Source: Pseudomonas oryzihabitans
GTDB lineage: Bacteria > Pseudomonadota > Gammaproteobacteria > Pseudomonadales > Pseudomonadaceae
Assembly: GCF_007665395.1 (NCBI RefSeq)
Contig: NZ_VDND01000001.1
Coordinates: 496,001-560,000 of the forward strand
Direction: 5' to 3'
Length of the DNA: 64,000 bases
Shown here piece by piece: positions 20,327-28,700 of the stretch. How positions within the stretch are numbered: position 1 is the first letter of the stretch; each line of letters begins with the position of its first letter. Both the position numbers and the translations under genes were made by a program. The notes under the pieces are model-generated. The model was given only the letters and a program-made list of their open reading frames with translations, was not told the origin of the DNA and ran no database searches.

Positions 20327-21826
20327 TCAGGCCGCTTCCAGATCCTTTATCGCGAAGCGCGCGATATTCTCTTCGGTGATGGCATCACCGGATAATTCTT
20401 TGGTGATCCGGCCTTCTCGCATGACCAGGACGCGATCCGCTATCCGCAAGATCTCGGTCATTTCCGAGGAAACGACCACTATGGCTTTACCCGCCTGCGC
20501 CAGGCGCTCGATCAAGTTGTAAATTTCCGCCTTGGCGCCGATGTCTATCCCGCGGGTCGGCTCGTCGAAGAGAAACACCTTGGTATCCGCCGCCACCCAG
20601 CGACCGATGATCACCTTCTGCTGGTTGCCACCGCTGAGCGTGCCTATGGTCTTGTCGATATCCAGCGGCCGCAGTTTCAGATCGCTCATGACCTCGAGGG
20701 CGACACGGTCGAGCTTCAGTCGCTTGATGATCCCGCCGAAGGTGAACTGGGCCATGGAGGGCAGTGCAAGGTTGGTCTTCACGGCGCGCGCCCTGATGAT
20801 GCCTTCCTTCTTGCGATCCTCGGGCACCAGGCCGATGCCGGCCCGGATGGCAGCCCGGACATCGTGGTTGCGCACCGGCTGGCCATCCACCCAGACCTCT
20901 CCGCCGCTGCGCTTATCCAGCCCGGCGATGAGCTTGAGCAGTTCGGTCCGCCCGGCGCCAACCAGGCCGGCGATACCCAGCACTTCACCGGCGCGAACGC
21001 TGAACGTGGCCGGCAACACGGCCCGGTCACGGGTGACATTGCTCACCCGCAACCTTTCCCGGTCGGTGACGTAACTGTTGTGTTCGAGCCTTTCCAGCTC
21101 ACGCCCCACCATCTTGGCGACGATGCTTTCTTCGGTCTCGTCGCGGATGTCGACGACGCCGACCTGGCGACCATCGCGCATGATGGTCGCCCGATCGCAG
21201 ACCTTGAAGATCTCGTTCATCTTGTGGGACACGTAGATGAGCGACACCCCCATTGCCTTCAACGCCCCGATCAACTCCGCCAAGCGCTCGAACTCCCGCG
21301 GTGTGAGACTGGAGGTAGGCTCATCCATGGCGATGATCCTGGCATCGTCCAGCAGGGCACGGGCGATCTCAACGATCTGCTGCTGGGACACCTTGAGGTT
21401 CTTGATGGCGGTGTCGGGATCTATCCCTGGATCGAGCTGCTGGAGAATCGCCCGGGCCCTGGTGAGTTGCGCCTGCCTGTCGACCCAGCACCCCCACCCC
21501 TTGGTCAGGGGACGGCCGAGGAACATGTTCTGGGCGACGGAAAGCTCAGGAACCAGCTGCAGCTCCTGATGAATCATCGCGATCCCCGCCCGCCTGGCGC
21601 TGAGCGGTCCCTTCATCTGAACCGGCTGTCCGTCGACGCTGATTTCACCGGCATCCGCTTCACGAACGCCAGAGAGGATGTTGAGCAGTGTCGATTTTCC
21701 CGCGCCGTTCTCGCCGATCAGGCCATGAACCTCACCCGGCTTCACGAGAAAATCGACGTTCTGTAAAGCGGCAGCCGCGCCGTAGGTTTTGCTGATGCCA
21801 CGCATCATCAAGCGATACTGTTCCAT
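20327..21826 (-). CDS. Sugar ABC transporter ATP-binding protein, two-domain (RbsA family)
   Basis: A 499-residue ATPase with tandem nucleotide-binding domains. Domain 1 has Walker A GENGAGKST (about 38-46), a degenerate signature (VSQQQIVEIARALL) and Walker B IIAMDEPTSSL. Domain 2 has an altered Walker A (GLVGAGRTELL), the canonical LSGGNQQKV signature and VFLFDEPTRGID. This asymmetry is normal for RbsA/XylG-type proteins. Confidence 0.95.
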   Translation of the reverse strand: MEQYRLMMRGISKTYGAAAALQNVDFLVKPGEVHGLIGENGAGKSTLLNILSGVREADAGEISVDGQPVQMKGPLSARRAGIAMIHQELQLVPELSVAQNMFLGRPLTKGWGCWVDRQAQLTRARAILQQLDPGIDPDTAIKNLKVSQQQIVEIARALLDDARIIAMDEPTSSLTPREFERLAELIGALKAMGVSLIYVSHKMNEIFKVCDRATIMRDGRQVGVVDIRDETEESIVAKMVGRELERLEHNSYVTDRERLRVSNVTRDRAVLPATFSVRAGEVLGIAGLVGAGRTELLKLIAGLDKRSGGEVWVDGQPVRNHDVRAAIRAGIGLVPEDRKKEGIIRARAVKTNLALPSMAQFTFGGIIKRLKLDRVALEVMSDLKLRPLDIDKTIGTLSGGNQQKVIIGRWVAADTKVFLFDEPTRGIDIGAKAEIYNLIERLAQAGKAIVVVSSEMTEILRIADRVLVMREGRITKELSGDAITEENIARFAIKDLEAA

Positions 21827-21842
21827 GCCATCCCCGCCCGAG

Positions 21843-22883
21843 CTAGTGTGCCGTCAGCAGCTGACGCAACGTTGCGTTGTCCTTGGTCGAAAACGCCTCG
21901 ACGTTTTCCTTGGTGATCAGGGCCTGGGGCGTCGCGACGACCCGCGAGATCTTCTGGCCCTCGATCAAGCGCAGCATGACGTCCATGGCAACCTCGCCGG
22001 TGAGGACGGGAAAGCTGTCCACCGTGCCTGTCAACTCACCACGCTTGATGGACGCGTAGGCGTCGGAGATGCCATCAGTGCCGAACACGGCCACCTGATC
22101 CGTCTTGTTCTGCGCCCGCACCGCTTCGACGACGCCCAGGGCCATGGTGTCGTTGTTGGCGTAGAAACCGACCAGATCGGGGTGCTGCTGGAGAATCGTG
22201 GAGGCGACGTTGTACGCCTGCTCCCGGCTCCAGTTGGCTGGCACGCTGGCGACGATGGTGAAGGCGTTCTGCGTCGCCATGGTTTCCTTGAAACCGCGCG
22301 TGCGCTGGCCCGCGGCATAGACGCCGGGCTGGCCTTCGATCACCGCCAGCTTGCCTCCCTGGGGCCGGTTCTGGATGAACCATCGGGCGACCCGTACGCC
22401 GTTGTCCTTCTGGACGTTACCCACGTAGTGAGGCGCGTTGGGCATCACCGCGTCGTTCACGTTGACCACCGGTATCTGCTTGCTGGTGGCGGTCTGCAGT
22501 GCCGGCTCCAGGTTGATATCGGTCTGGGGCGATACCAGCAGGCCATTGAAGCCCTGGGCGATCATGGTTTCCGCAATCGACAGCTGACCGAGCTGGTCGT
22601 CTTCGTTGGCGGCAGCCTGATATTCCACGGTGACACCGTACTGTTGGGCGGCGTTCTTGTAGCCCTGGCCAAGCAGTCGCCAGTACTCGTTGGTCAGCGT
22701 CTTGGACACCCCGCCGATCTTCAGCGTCTTCTCGGTCTTGGGCAGCGGCCCATAGCGGGTATCGAGCTGGGACCAATCGGTCCGGTCCGGCTCGCTATCG
22801 GACTTCAGCGGTGTGAGCTCGGCGGCCTGGACACTGGAGCAGAGCCAAGCCGACACCACTGCGGAGAGCAACAGTCTTTTCAT
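21843..22883 (-). CDS. Periplasmic sugar-binding protein (RbsB/type I family)
   Basis: A 346-residue substrate-binding protein with a signal peptide (MKRLLLSAVVSAWLCSSVQAA). The mature protein begins after a roughly 30-residue linker and shows the Peripla_BP_4 layout: IGGVSKTLTNEYW near residue 56, GLLVSPQTD near residue 117, and the C-lobe segment GFYANNDTMALGVVEAV. It delivers the sugar to the RbsA/RbsC-like pair. The ligand cannot be told from sequence alone. Confidence 0.93.
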   Translation of the reverse strand: MKRLLLSAVVSAWLCSSVQAAELTPLKSDSEPDRTDWSQLDTRYGPLPKTEKTLKIGGVSKTLTNEYWRLLGQGYKNAAQQYGVTVEYQAAANEDDQLGQLSIAETMIAQGFNGLLVSPQTDINLEPALQTATSKQIPVVNVNDAVMPNAPHYVGNVQKDNGVRVARWFIQNRPQGGKLAVIEGQPGVYAAGQRTRGFKETMATQNAFTIVASVPANWSREQAYNVASTILQQHPDLVGFYANNDTMALGVVEAVRAQNKTDQVAVFGTDGISDAYASIKRGELTGTVDSFPVLTGEVAMDVMLRLIEGQKISRVVATPQALITKENVEAFSTKDNATLRQLLTAH

Positions 22884-22945
22884 CTTTCTGGCCTTCTATT
22901 GTTATTGTTGAGATTCAGCGGTGGTAAATGGCGTGGGCCGCGAGG

Positions 22946-23926
22946 TCAGCCGGCCAACAGGAGGTCGTTAACGATCTGCTGCGAGGCGACCGCATCCTGG
23001 CGACTGATGGCGTCCGCCAAGGCCGGGTTGTCATTGAGGCGCTCACTCAGCTTGAGGAGGCGCTTGACCGTCGCGATGTTGGTTTCCGCTTCGCGCACCG
23101 GATCGAGGCCGCTCGCATCCGGAAAGGTGTCGAAGTAGTAGGCGCCGCGATAGCCATCCCGCTGCATCTGCCAGAGGAACTCCAGGGTGGCGCGCGGATT
23201 GACCGAGCCCACCATCAGGCCGTCGTCACGCTTGCCCCAGCCGTCGTTGAGATCCAGGCCCAGCAGGCGCGAGCGGCGGGCGACCATGGCCGCGGCGAAG
23301 GCCGGGACTTCGTTGGCGAACAGCACATGGGCGAAGTCCAGGGTGATACCCAGGTTGGCGCACCCCGCCTCCTCCACCGCCAGCAGGCAGGTCGTGGCGT
23401 TGGGAAAGATGCTGAAGGCACGCGGCTCATTGGGCTTGTATTCGATGCTGACGTCGACGTCCGGGGCGTATTCCGCCACTTCCCGGACGGCGCTCACCGC
23501 GTCCTCCCAAATCTTCTTGTAGTCGGCCTGGAAGCAATAATCGAAACCGTCCTGCCCCATCCACAAGGTCATCAGGGAAGCGCCGAATTCGCGACCGGCA
23601 TCGATACCGCGCTTGGTGAGTTCGATCGCCTCACGACGGATTCGGGCGTCCGGATGGGTGAAGGCGCCGATCTTGAACTGAGGGGCATCCCAGCGCATCT
23701 GCATGCCATTCACCGCCAGGCCCGCGTCTTCGATGCCGTGTTTCAGGGTATCGATATCGGTGGTGAGGTGTTGAGGGTAATTGAGGTCCAGATGAGTCAG
23801 ACCCTTCGCGGTACCGGCGCGGGCGATCATCTGCATGACCGAAGGCTTGCCCTGCTGCTCCGGCCAGTAGCGATGCGCGCCGGAAGCGAACGAGTTCAGA
23901 CGAGTTGCAAACTTGAGTTCAGACAT
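22946..23926 (-). CDS. Sugar isomerase/epimerase, xylose-isomerase-like TIM barrel
   Basis: A 326-residue AP endonuclease 2/xylose-isomerase-like barrel. Metal-binding candidates are Glu in VSIEYKPNEP, Asp/His in ITLDFAHVLF, Asp in LGLDLNDGWG and Asp in YYFDTFPDA. The HPDARIRREAIELTKRGIDAGREFG and LWMGQDG segments resemble bacterial L-rhamnose isomerase-type enzymes. It is the first gene of the sugar operon, so it probably acts on the imported free sugar before the ribokinase-like enzyme. The ATG at 23926 is chosen; an upstream extension to 24085 has no supporting site. Confidence 0.8.
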   Translation of the reverse strand: MSELKFATRLNSFASGAHRYWPEQQGKPSVMQMIARAGTAKGLTHLDLNYPQHLTTDIDTLKHGIEDAGLAVNGMQMRWDAPQFKIGAFTHPDARIRREAIELTKRGIDAGREFGASLMTLWMGQDGFDYCFQADYKKIWEDAVSAVREVAEYAPDVDVSIEYKPNEPRAFSIFPNATTCLLAVEEAGCANLGITLDFAHVLFANEVPAFAAAMVARRSRLLGLDLNDGWGKRDDGLMVGSVNPRATLEFLWQMQRDGYRGAYYFDTFPDASGLDPVREAETNIATVKRLLKLSERLNDNPALADAISRQDAVASQQIVNDLLLAG

Positions 23927-24336
23927 GGCCCCATCCTTCGACAGTCTTGTAATGTACTTTCCTTCTTCACGATAAGTCGTAAAGTTGTCGAATAAAATAC
24001 ATGGATTGCCGCGTTGTGCAAGGGGAATCCCGCCGACGTGCTCGACGAAGGGTGGCGGAGGGAGAAGAGCGTCATGTTTCCACATGCAGGCAGGGGCAGA
24101 CGCCGCCGCTGCGCGACCCCGTTCCTTGCGCCTAGGCCCTGGGTATTTGCCTAGGGGCCGGCCTTGTCATCCGTACCCATGACGTGGCAGCACCCAGGCG
24201 CAGGGTCGCCAGGCCAAGCGGCCAGGACGCAAGGCGACGGGCATGGCGGTGGGCGCAAGATCCTTGGGTCCGGCCTAGGGTTTGGACGTCCTGGACGCGG
24301 AATGATGGGGAGGGCTGGGTACTGGCGGGCCGCGAT
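23927..24336. other. 410-bp intergenic region upstream of the sugar operon
   Basis: No convincing gene. Near 23936-23994 there is an imperfect dyad (TTCGACA ... TGTCGAA) around an AT-richer stretch that probably holds the sugar-operon promoter. The interval 24130-24300 has several CCTAGG-type short repeats and looks non-coding. Confidence 0.5.
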
Positions 24337-24912
24337 CTAGCGGGCACACTCCAGGGGTTGCGCCGCATCTGGCAGGGGACGCCAATTGAAGGTCTCTTCG
24401 AACAGCCGCCGGTAAGCCGTGGTAATGGCCACCGGGGTGCGCCGGATGTAGTCGCGCGCATGGGCCTGACGATCGGGATCGAGCTTGCGCAGGTAATCCA
24501 GGGCTTCGTCCGCGGATGGCATACGCCGATTTAGGCCGCCCGTGCGCGGCGGCAAGGCGGTCCAGACCACGGCATCCAGGCCGTTGGCCGCCGCCCAGCG
24601 GCCGATGTCAGCCTGAAAAGGCGATTGGGGTCCATTCGGCCAGCTGCCGATGCACTCCGGCTGCTCCCTGGGCACCCCTTCCCGCTCCCGCAGGCCTTCG
24701 CGCGCCTCTTGCAAGGTGGCGACGGCCAGCCGGGCCCAGAGCACCTGCACCTCGGCGACGCCCGCGCAGAGCACCGTGGCCAGTTTGCCGCTGTCACCCT
24801 CGCGAGCGAATTCGATGGGCAGCCAGGGGCCATCGCTGAACCAGTTCGAGGCGACCGGCAATTCCGCTGCCTTCCAGATCAACGAACCCCAACCCAGACA
24901 GGCAATCTTCAT
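24337..24912 (-). CDS. Uncharacterised protein with GGCT-like N-terminal motif
   Basis: A 191-residue soluble protein. The N-terminus MKIACLGWGSLIW recalls the YGSLIW substrate loop of gamma-glutamylcyclotransferase/ChaC proteins. A Glu-rich middle and a conserved-looking WTALPPRTGG segment follow. No other domain is recognised. The ATG at 24912 is chosen because the motif starts directly there. The function is unknown; a gamma-glutamyl-related fold is only a suggestion. Confidence 0.65.
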   Translation of the reverse strand: MKIACLGWGSLIWKAAELPVASNWFSDGPWLPIEFAREGDSGKLATVLCAGVAEVQVLWARLAVATLQEAREGLREREGVPREQPECIGSWPNGPQSPFQADIGRWAAANGLDAVVWTALPPRTGGLNRRMPSADEALDYLRKLDPDRQAHARDYIRRTPVAITTAYRRLFEETFNWRPLPDAAQPLECAR

Positions 24913-25003
24913 GGCCGCTCCTGCGCGTCGACGATAGAGGTTGGAGGTCAACGAAGCGTTGGGGTTTCGCCCCGGCAAGATGGTGCGACAAAAAGGCAGG
25001 ACG

Positions 25004-25029
25004 AAAAAAAGCGGCCACGAGGGCCGCTT
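25004..25029 (-). terminator. Rho-independent terminator of tRNA-Asp
   Basis: On the minus strand AAGCGGCC-ctcgt-GGCCGCTT is followed by a run of T (complement of A at 25004-25010), about 40 bp past the tRNA 3' end. Confidence 0.9.
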
Positions 25030-25067
25030 CTTTCGATACCCGCGAGGCAGAGCTCGCGAGAGGTAAA

Positions 25068-25144
25068 TGGCGCAGCGGACGGGACTCGAACCCGCGACCC
25101 CCGGCGTGACAGGCCGGTATTCTAACCGACTGAACTACCGCTGC
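25068..25144 (-). tRNA. tRNA-Asp (anticodon GTC)
   Basis: A 77-nt cloverleaf on the minus strand. Acceptor GCAGCGG pairs with CCGCTGC, the T arm contains GGTTCGAGTCC and the CCA end is encoded at 25070-25068. Anticodon GTC is at 25110-25108 in CCTGTCACG. A terminator follows at 25004-25029. No integrase or duplicated 3' end is seen nearby. Confidence 0.97.
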
Positions 25145-25550
25145 GCATGGAAGCCTTGCGGCATCCGGCTGGCTTGAGCGAAGAACCCGTTCAGCGGGGG
25201 TTCTCTGCACCAGCGGCCGCTAAGATACTGATTTATCAGGGAAGAAACAACAGGCTGAGGAAAATTATTTCTGCACGCTGCCAGGTTACCCTTGGCTGCC
25301 ACGCGGGCATTGGACATTAACGGCTTCCACCTGCCGTCGCGACGGCGTCGGCGGCGCCAAGGGCACAGACGCGCTCTGTGGGTACACCCCCACCCGGGTG
25401 ATCTACCTCCAGGGTTGCTCGGCCAGTCACCCTACCCCGATTCCGCCAAGCCGTCCCCTGGCCGCTTCGCTCGAATGTTCTCGGGCGAAAGCGGGTCGAA
25501 ACAGACGCAACCCAAGACCAGGCACGGGCCCAAGGCCCTACGTAGACCAG
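25145..25550. other. 406-bp region between tRNA-Asp and the DUF2188 gene
   Basis: It contains the promoter region of the minus-strand tRNA near 25145-25260 and no credible gene. Composition is uneven, with an AT-rich patch at 25220-25275. Confidence 0.5.
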
Positions 25551-25775
25551 ATGCAGAACTACCACATCCTACCTACCGACACCGGCTGGGAATTCAAGGA
25601 AGAGCACGGCGACCGCGCCCTGCTCAAGGCCTCGACCAAGGACGCCATCGTCCACCAGGCTGCGCAGTACCTGGACGGCAAGACCGGTAGCGTCAAGATC
25701 CACACCGCGGATGGCCGTATCGAGGAAGAGCGCACCTATCCACGCAGTGCGGATCCGGCGCGCTCCGAGGGTTGA
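25551..25775 (+). CDS. DUF2188 domain protein
   Basis: A 74-residue soluble protein starting MQNYHILPTDTGWEFK, with ALLKASTKDAIVHQAAQYL and SVKIHTADGRIEEERTYP. This HxxPxxxGWxxK...A...A...GxVxIHxxDGxIxEERTYP pattern is DUF2188. The role is unknown, although the family is often found with stress genes. The ATG at 25551 is the family-consistent start; the upstream in-frame stretch is low complexity. Confidence 0.8.
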   Translation: MQNYHILPTDTGWEFKEEHGDRALLKASTKDAIVHQAAQYLDGKTGSVKIHTADGRIEEERTYPRSADPARSEG

Positions 25776-25781
25776 GTCGAG

Positions 25782-25810
25782 CCAGCCACCGGATTAGCTC
25801 CGGTGGCTGG
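25782..25810. terminator. Hairpin between convergent DUF2188 and amtB genes
   Basis: CCAGCCACCGG (25782-25792) pairs perfectly with CCGGTGGCTGG (25800-25810). It sits exactly between two convergent stops. T tracts on both sides are short, so termination strength is uncertain. Confidence 0.55.
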
Positions 25811-25828
25811 TTGAGGGCTAACGCGCTT

Positions 25829-27142
25829 CTAGCCGTAGGCCTTTTCGCCGTGTTGGAACAGGTCCAGTCCCTCTGCTTCGGTCTGCTCGCAGACGCGCAA
25901 ACCACGGGTCAGCACCCGGGTGATGCAGAGCAGCACGAAGGTCATGACGCCGCAGAACACCACGGTGAAGAGCACGCTCTTGAGTTGGATCATCACCTGG
26001 CTGGCAATGGTGATGTCCTGGTAGCCGCCCAGGCTCTTGCTGGCAAAGACGCCAGTGAGCAACGAGCCGACGATGCCGCCGATCCCGTGCAGGCCGAAGG
26101 CGTCCAGGGCATCGTCGTAACCGAAGGTACGCTTGAGATAGACCACCGCCGCGTAGCAGATCGCGCCGGTCAACAAGCCCATGCCCAGGGCGCCGGCCGG
26201 ACCGACGAAGCCGCAGGCCGGGGTGATGGCGATCAAACCGGCCAGGGCACCGGAGGCGACGCCCGGGGCGCTGGCCTTGCCGGTGCGCAGCCACTCCACC
26301 GCGAGCCAGCCGAGGATGCCGGCGCAGGCCGCGATCTGGGTTGTCAGCATGGCCATGCCGGCGCTGGCACTGGCCGCCACCGCCGAACCGACGTTGAAGC
26401 CGAACCAGCCGACCCAGAGCAGCGCCGCACCCGTCAGGGCGAAGCCCAGGTTGTGCGGTGGCATGGCCTGGGTGCTATAGCCTCGGCGATGGCCGAGCAT
26501 TACACAGGCCACCAGCCCGGCAACCCCTGAATTGATGTGCACCACGGTACCGCCGGCGAATTCGAGGATGCCCCAGTCGTACAGCAGTCCGCCCGGGCCG
26601 CTCCAGGCCATGTGCGCCAGGGGCAGGTAGCAGAAGGTGAACCAGAGGGCGCAGAACAGCACGGCGGCGCTGAACTTCATCCGTTCGGCGAAGGAGCCGG
26701 CGATGATCATCGGCGTGATCAGCGCGAAGGTCATCTGGAAGGTGGCGAAGACGCTTTCCGGAATGCTGCCCACCTGGCTGTCGCGCACCACATCGAGCAG
26801 CATCCAGTGCTTGAAGCCGCCGATCAGGCTATGGAGATTGAACTCGCCCGCCACTATGCCGGTGGTGTCGGCGAACAGGCTGTAGCCATAGACCACCCAG
26901 AGCACACCGATCACCCCGGCCACGGTGAAGCTCTGGGTGAAGATGGAGAGCAGGTTCTTCGACCGTACCAGGCCGCCATAAAAGAGGGCCAGGCCGGGGA
27001 CCAGCATCATCAGCACCAGCACGCTGGAGATCATCATCCAGGCCGTGTCGCCGCTGTCGAGCCTGGCCTCCTGCGCCAGGGCCATACCAGGCATCCCGAG
27101 GGCTGCCACCAGAACCGCCACCGCCTTGCCTTTACCGATCAT
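25829..27142 (-). CDS. amtB: Ammonium/methylammonium transporter AmtB
   Basis: A 437-residue Amt/Rh channel with a cleavable N-terminus (ending ALAQE, about residue 25) and 11 transmembrane helices. Pore histidines are in YLPLAHMAW and DAFGLHGIGG. The Amt signature region GGTVVHINSGVAGLVA is present. The ATG at 27142 is chosen; a frame reading on to 27343 runs into the repeat element. There is no glnK beside it. It lies next to genes for methylamine assimilation, so a role in (methyl)ammonium uptake is likely; CH3NH3+ is a known Amt substrate. Confidence 0.92.
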   Translation of the reverse strand: MIGKGKAVAVLVAALGMPGMALAQEARLDSGDTAWMMISSVLVLMMLVPGLALFYGGLVRSKNLLSIFTQSFTVAGVIGVLWVVYGYSLFADTTGIVAGEFNLHSLIGGFKHWMLLDVVRDSQVGSIPESVFATFQMTFALITPMIIAGSFAERMKFSAAVLFCALWFTFCYLPLAHMAWSGPGGLLYDWGILEFAGGTVVHINSGVAGLVACVMLGHRRGYSTQAMPPHNLGFALTGAALLWVGWFGFNVGSAVAASASAGMAMLTTQIAACAGILGWLAVEWLRTGKASAPGVASGALAGLIAITPACGFVGPAGALGMGLLTGAICYAAVVYLKRTFGYDDALDAFGLHGIGGIVGSLLTGVFASKSLGGYQDITIASQVMIQLKSVLFTVVFCGVMTFVLLCITRVLTRGLRVCEQTEAEGLDLFQHGEKAYG

Positions 27143-27262
27143 GTCGAGCTTCCTTCGCCGAGGGATGAAAGGGAACGTGAATCGTCGTGCGGCCAGGCAA
27201 GCAGGCTGCCTGGCCGAAGTGACGTGTTGCAGACCACCCGATCGCGGCCATGGCGGCCGGCC

Positions 27263-27353
27263 GTAGGTTGGGTTGAGCGCAGCGAAGCCCAACGTCGCCC
27301 AGAGGGCCGGCAATGTTGGGCTTCGACGATAGAGCCGTCTCAACCCAACCTAC
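27263..27353. repeat. Nested inverted-repeat element (REP/MITE-like), copy 2
   Basis: The outer arms GTAGGTTGGGTTGAG (27263-27277) and their reverse complement (27339-27353) and the inner AAGCCCAAC/GTTGGGCTT arms are identical to the copy at 8278-8369, and both copies have CAATGTTGGG and GACGATAGAGCCGT. It sits between mgsC and amtB, ending 3 bp before the mgsC stop codon. Confidence 0.9.
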
Positions 27354-27356
27354 GCG

Positions 27357-28682
27357 CTAGAACCCCGTCTGCCCCGGAATCCATTGGGTACCAGCCAGCG
27401 GCACCCGGGCCATGGCGGCGGCCTCGATGGTGAGGGCTACCAGATCTTCCGGATCGAGGTTGTGCAGGTGCGACTTGCCACAGGCACGGGCCATGGTCTG
27501 GGCTTCCAGCACCAGCACCCGCAGGTAGTTGGCCAGCCGGCGGCCGCCCTCAACCGGGTCGAGGCGTTTGGCCAGCTCCGGGTCCTGGGTGGTGATGCCG
27601 GCCGGGTCGCGGCCGTTCTGCCAGTCGTCGTAGTAGCCGGCGGCCGAGCCGAGCTTGCGCAGTTCGGCGTCCAGCCGCGGATGGTTGTCGCCCAGAGCGA
27701 TCAGCGCCGCGGTGCCGATGGCCACGGCGTCGGCACCCAGCGCCATGGCCTTGGCCACGTCGGCGCCATTGCGGATGCCACCGGAGACGATCAGCTGCAC
27801 CTTGCGGTGCATGCCCATCTCCTGCAGTGCCTGCACCGCCTGCGGGATGGCCGGCAGGATGGGGATCCCGACGTGCTCGATGAACACCTCCTGGGTCGCC
27901 GCGGTGCCGCCCTGCATGCCGTCGAGGACCACCACGTCGGCGCCGGCCTTGACCGCCAGCTTGACGTCGTAATAGGGACGGCTGGCGCCGATCTTGACGT
28001 AGATGGGCTTTTCCCAGTCGGTGATCTCACGCAACTCGGCGATCTTGATCGCCAGGTCGTCCGGGCCGGTCCAGTCGGGATGGCGGCAGGCGCTGCGCTG
28101 GTCGACACCGATGGGCAGGGTGCGCATGCCGGCCACCCGCTCGGTGACCTTCATGCCCAGCAGCATGCCGCCGCCCCCGGGCTTGGCGCCCTGCCCCAGG
28201 ACGATCTCGATGGCATCGGCCTTGCGCAGGTCGTCGGGGTTCATGCCGTAGCGCGACGGCAGGTACTGGTAGACCAGGTGCTGGGATTGGCCGCGCTCCT
28301 CGGGGGTCATGCCGCCGTCGCCGGTGGTGGTGCTGGTGCCGGCGATGCTGGCGCCGCGACCCAGGGCCTCCTTGGCATTGGCGGAGAGCGCACCGAAGCT
28401 CATGCCGGCGATGGTCACCGGGATCTTCAGGTGGATCGGCTTCTTGGCGAAGCGGTTGCCGAGCACCACGTCGGTGCCGCACTTCTCGCGGTAGCCTTCC
28501 AGCGGGTAGCGCGAGACGCTGGCGCCCAGCAGCAGCAGGTCGTCGAAGTGCGGCAGCTTGCGCTTGGTGCCGCCGCCGCGGATGTCGTAGATGCCGGTCT
28601 CGGCGGCGCGCTGGATTTCCTGGATGGTGAGGCGATCGAAGGTGGCCGATTCGCGCAGCACGGGGGTGTTCTGGTCAGTCAT
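27357..28682 (-). CDS. mgsC: N-methylglutamate synthase subunit C-like, FMN-binding glutamate synthase domain
   Basis: A 441-residue protein equal to the FMN/synthase domain of glutamate synthase (GltS; GlxD/MgsC family). Key segments are VLGQGAKPGGGGMLLG (about 165), PIYVKIGASRPYYDVKLAVKAGADVV (about 235) and VSGGIRNGADVAKAMALGADAVAIG (about 315). Together with MgsA and MgsB it would transfer the methylamino group of gamma-glutamylmethylamide to form N-methylglutamate and release glutamate. It is encoded 18 bp after mgsB. Identification of the pathway rests on the neighbourhood (gmaS, mgd genes, folD, purU). Confidence 0.85.
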   Translation of the reverse strand: MTDQNTPVLRESATFDRLTIQEIQRAAETGIYDIRGGGTKRKLPHFDDLLLLGASVSRYPLEGYREKCGTDVVLGNRFAKKPIHLKIPVTIAGMSFGALSANAKEALGRGASIAGTSTTTGDGGMTPEERGQSQHLVYQYLPSRYGMNPDDLRKADAIEIVLGQGAKPGGGGMLLGMKVTERVAGMRTLPIGVDQRSACRHPDWTGPDDLAIKIAELREITDWEKPIYVKIGASRPYYDVKLAVKAGADVVVLDGMQGGTAATQEVFIEHVGIPILPAIPQAVQALQEMGMHRKVQLIVSGGIRNGADVAKAMALGADAVAIGTAALIALGDNHPRLDAELRKLGSAAGYYDDWQNGRDPAGITTQDPELAKRLDPVEGGRRLANYLRVLVLEAQTMARACGKSHLHNLDPEDLVALTIEAAAMARVPLAGTQWIPGQTGF

Positions 28683-28700
28683 GGCGATTCTCCTGCGCGA

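Noticed and set aside
25068..25144. tRNA-Asp as the attachment site of an integrated element
   Set aside because: No integrase, phage gene or duplicated tRNA 3' end is found on either side.
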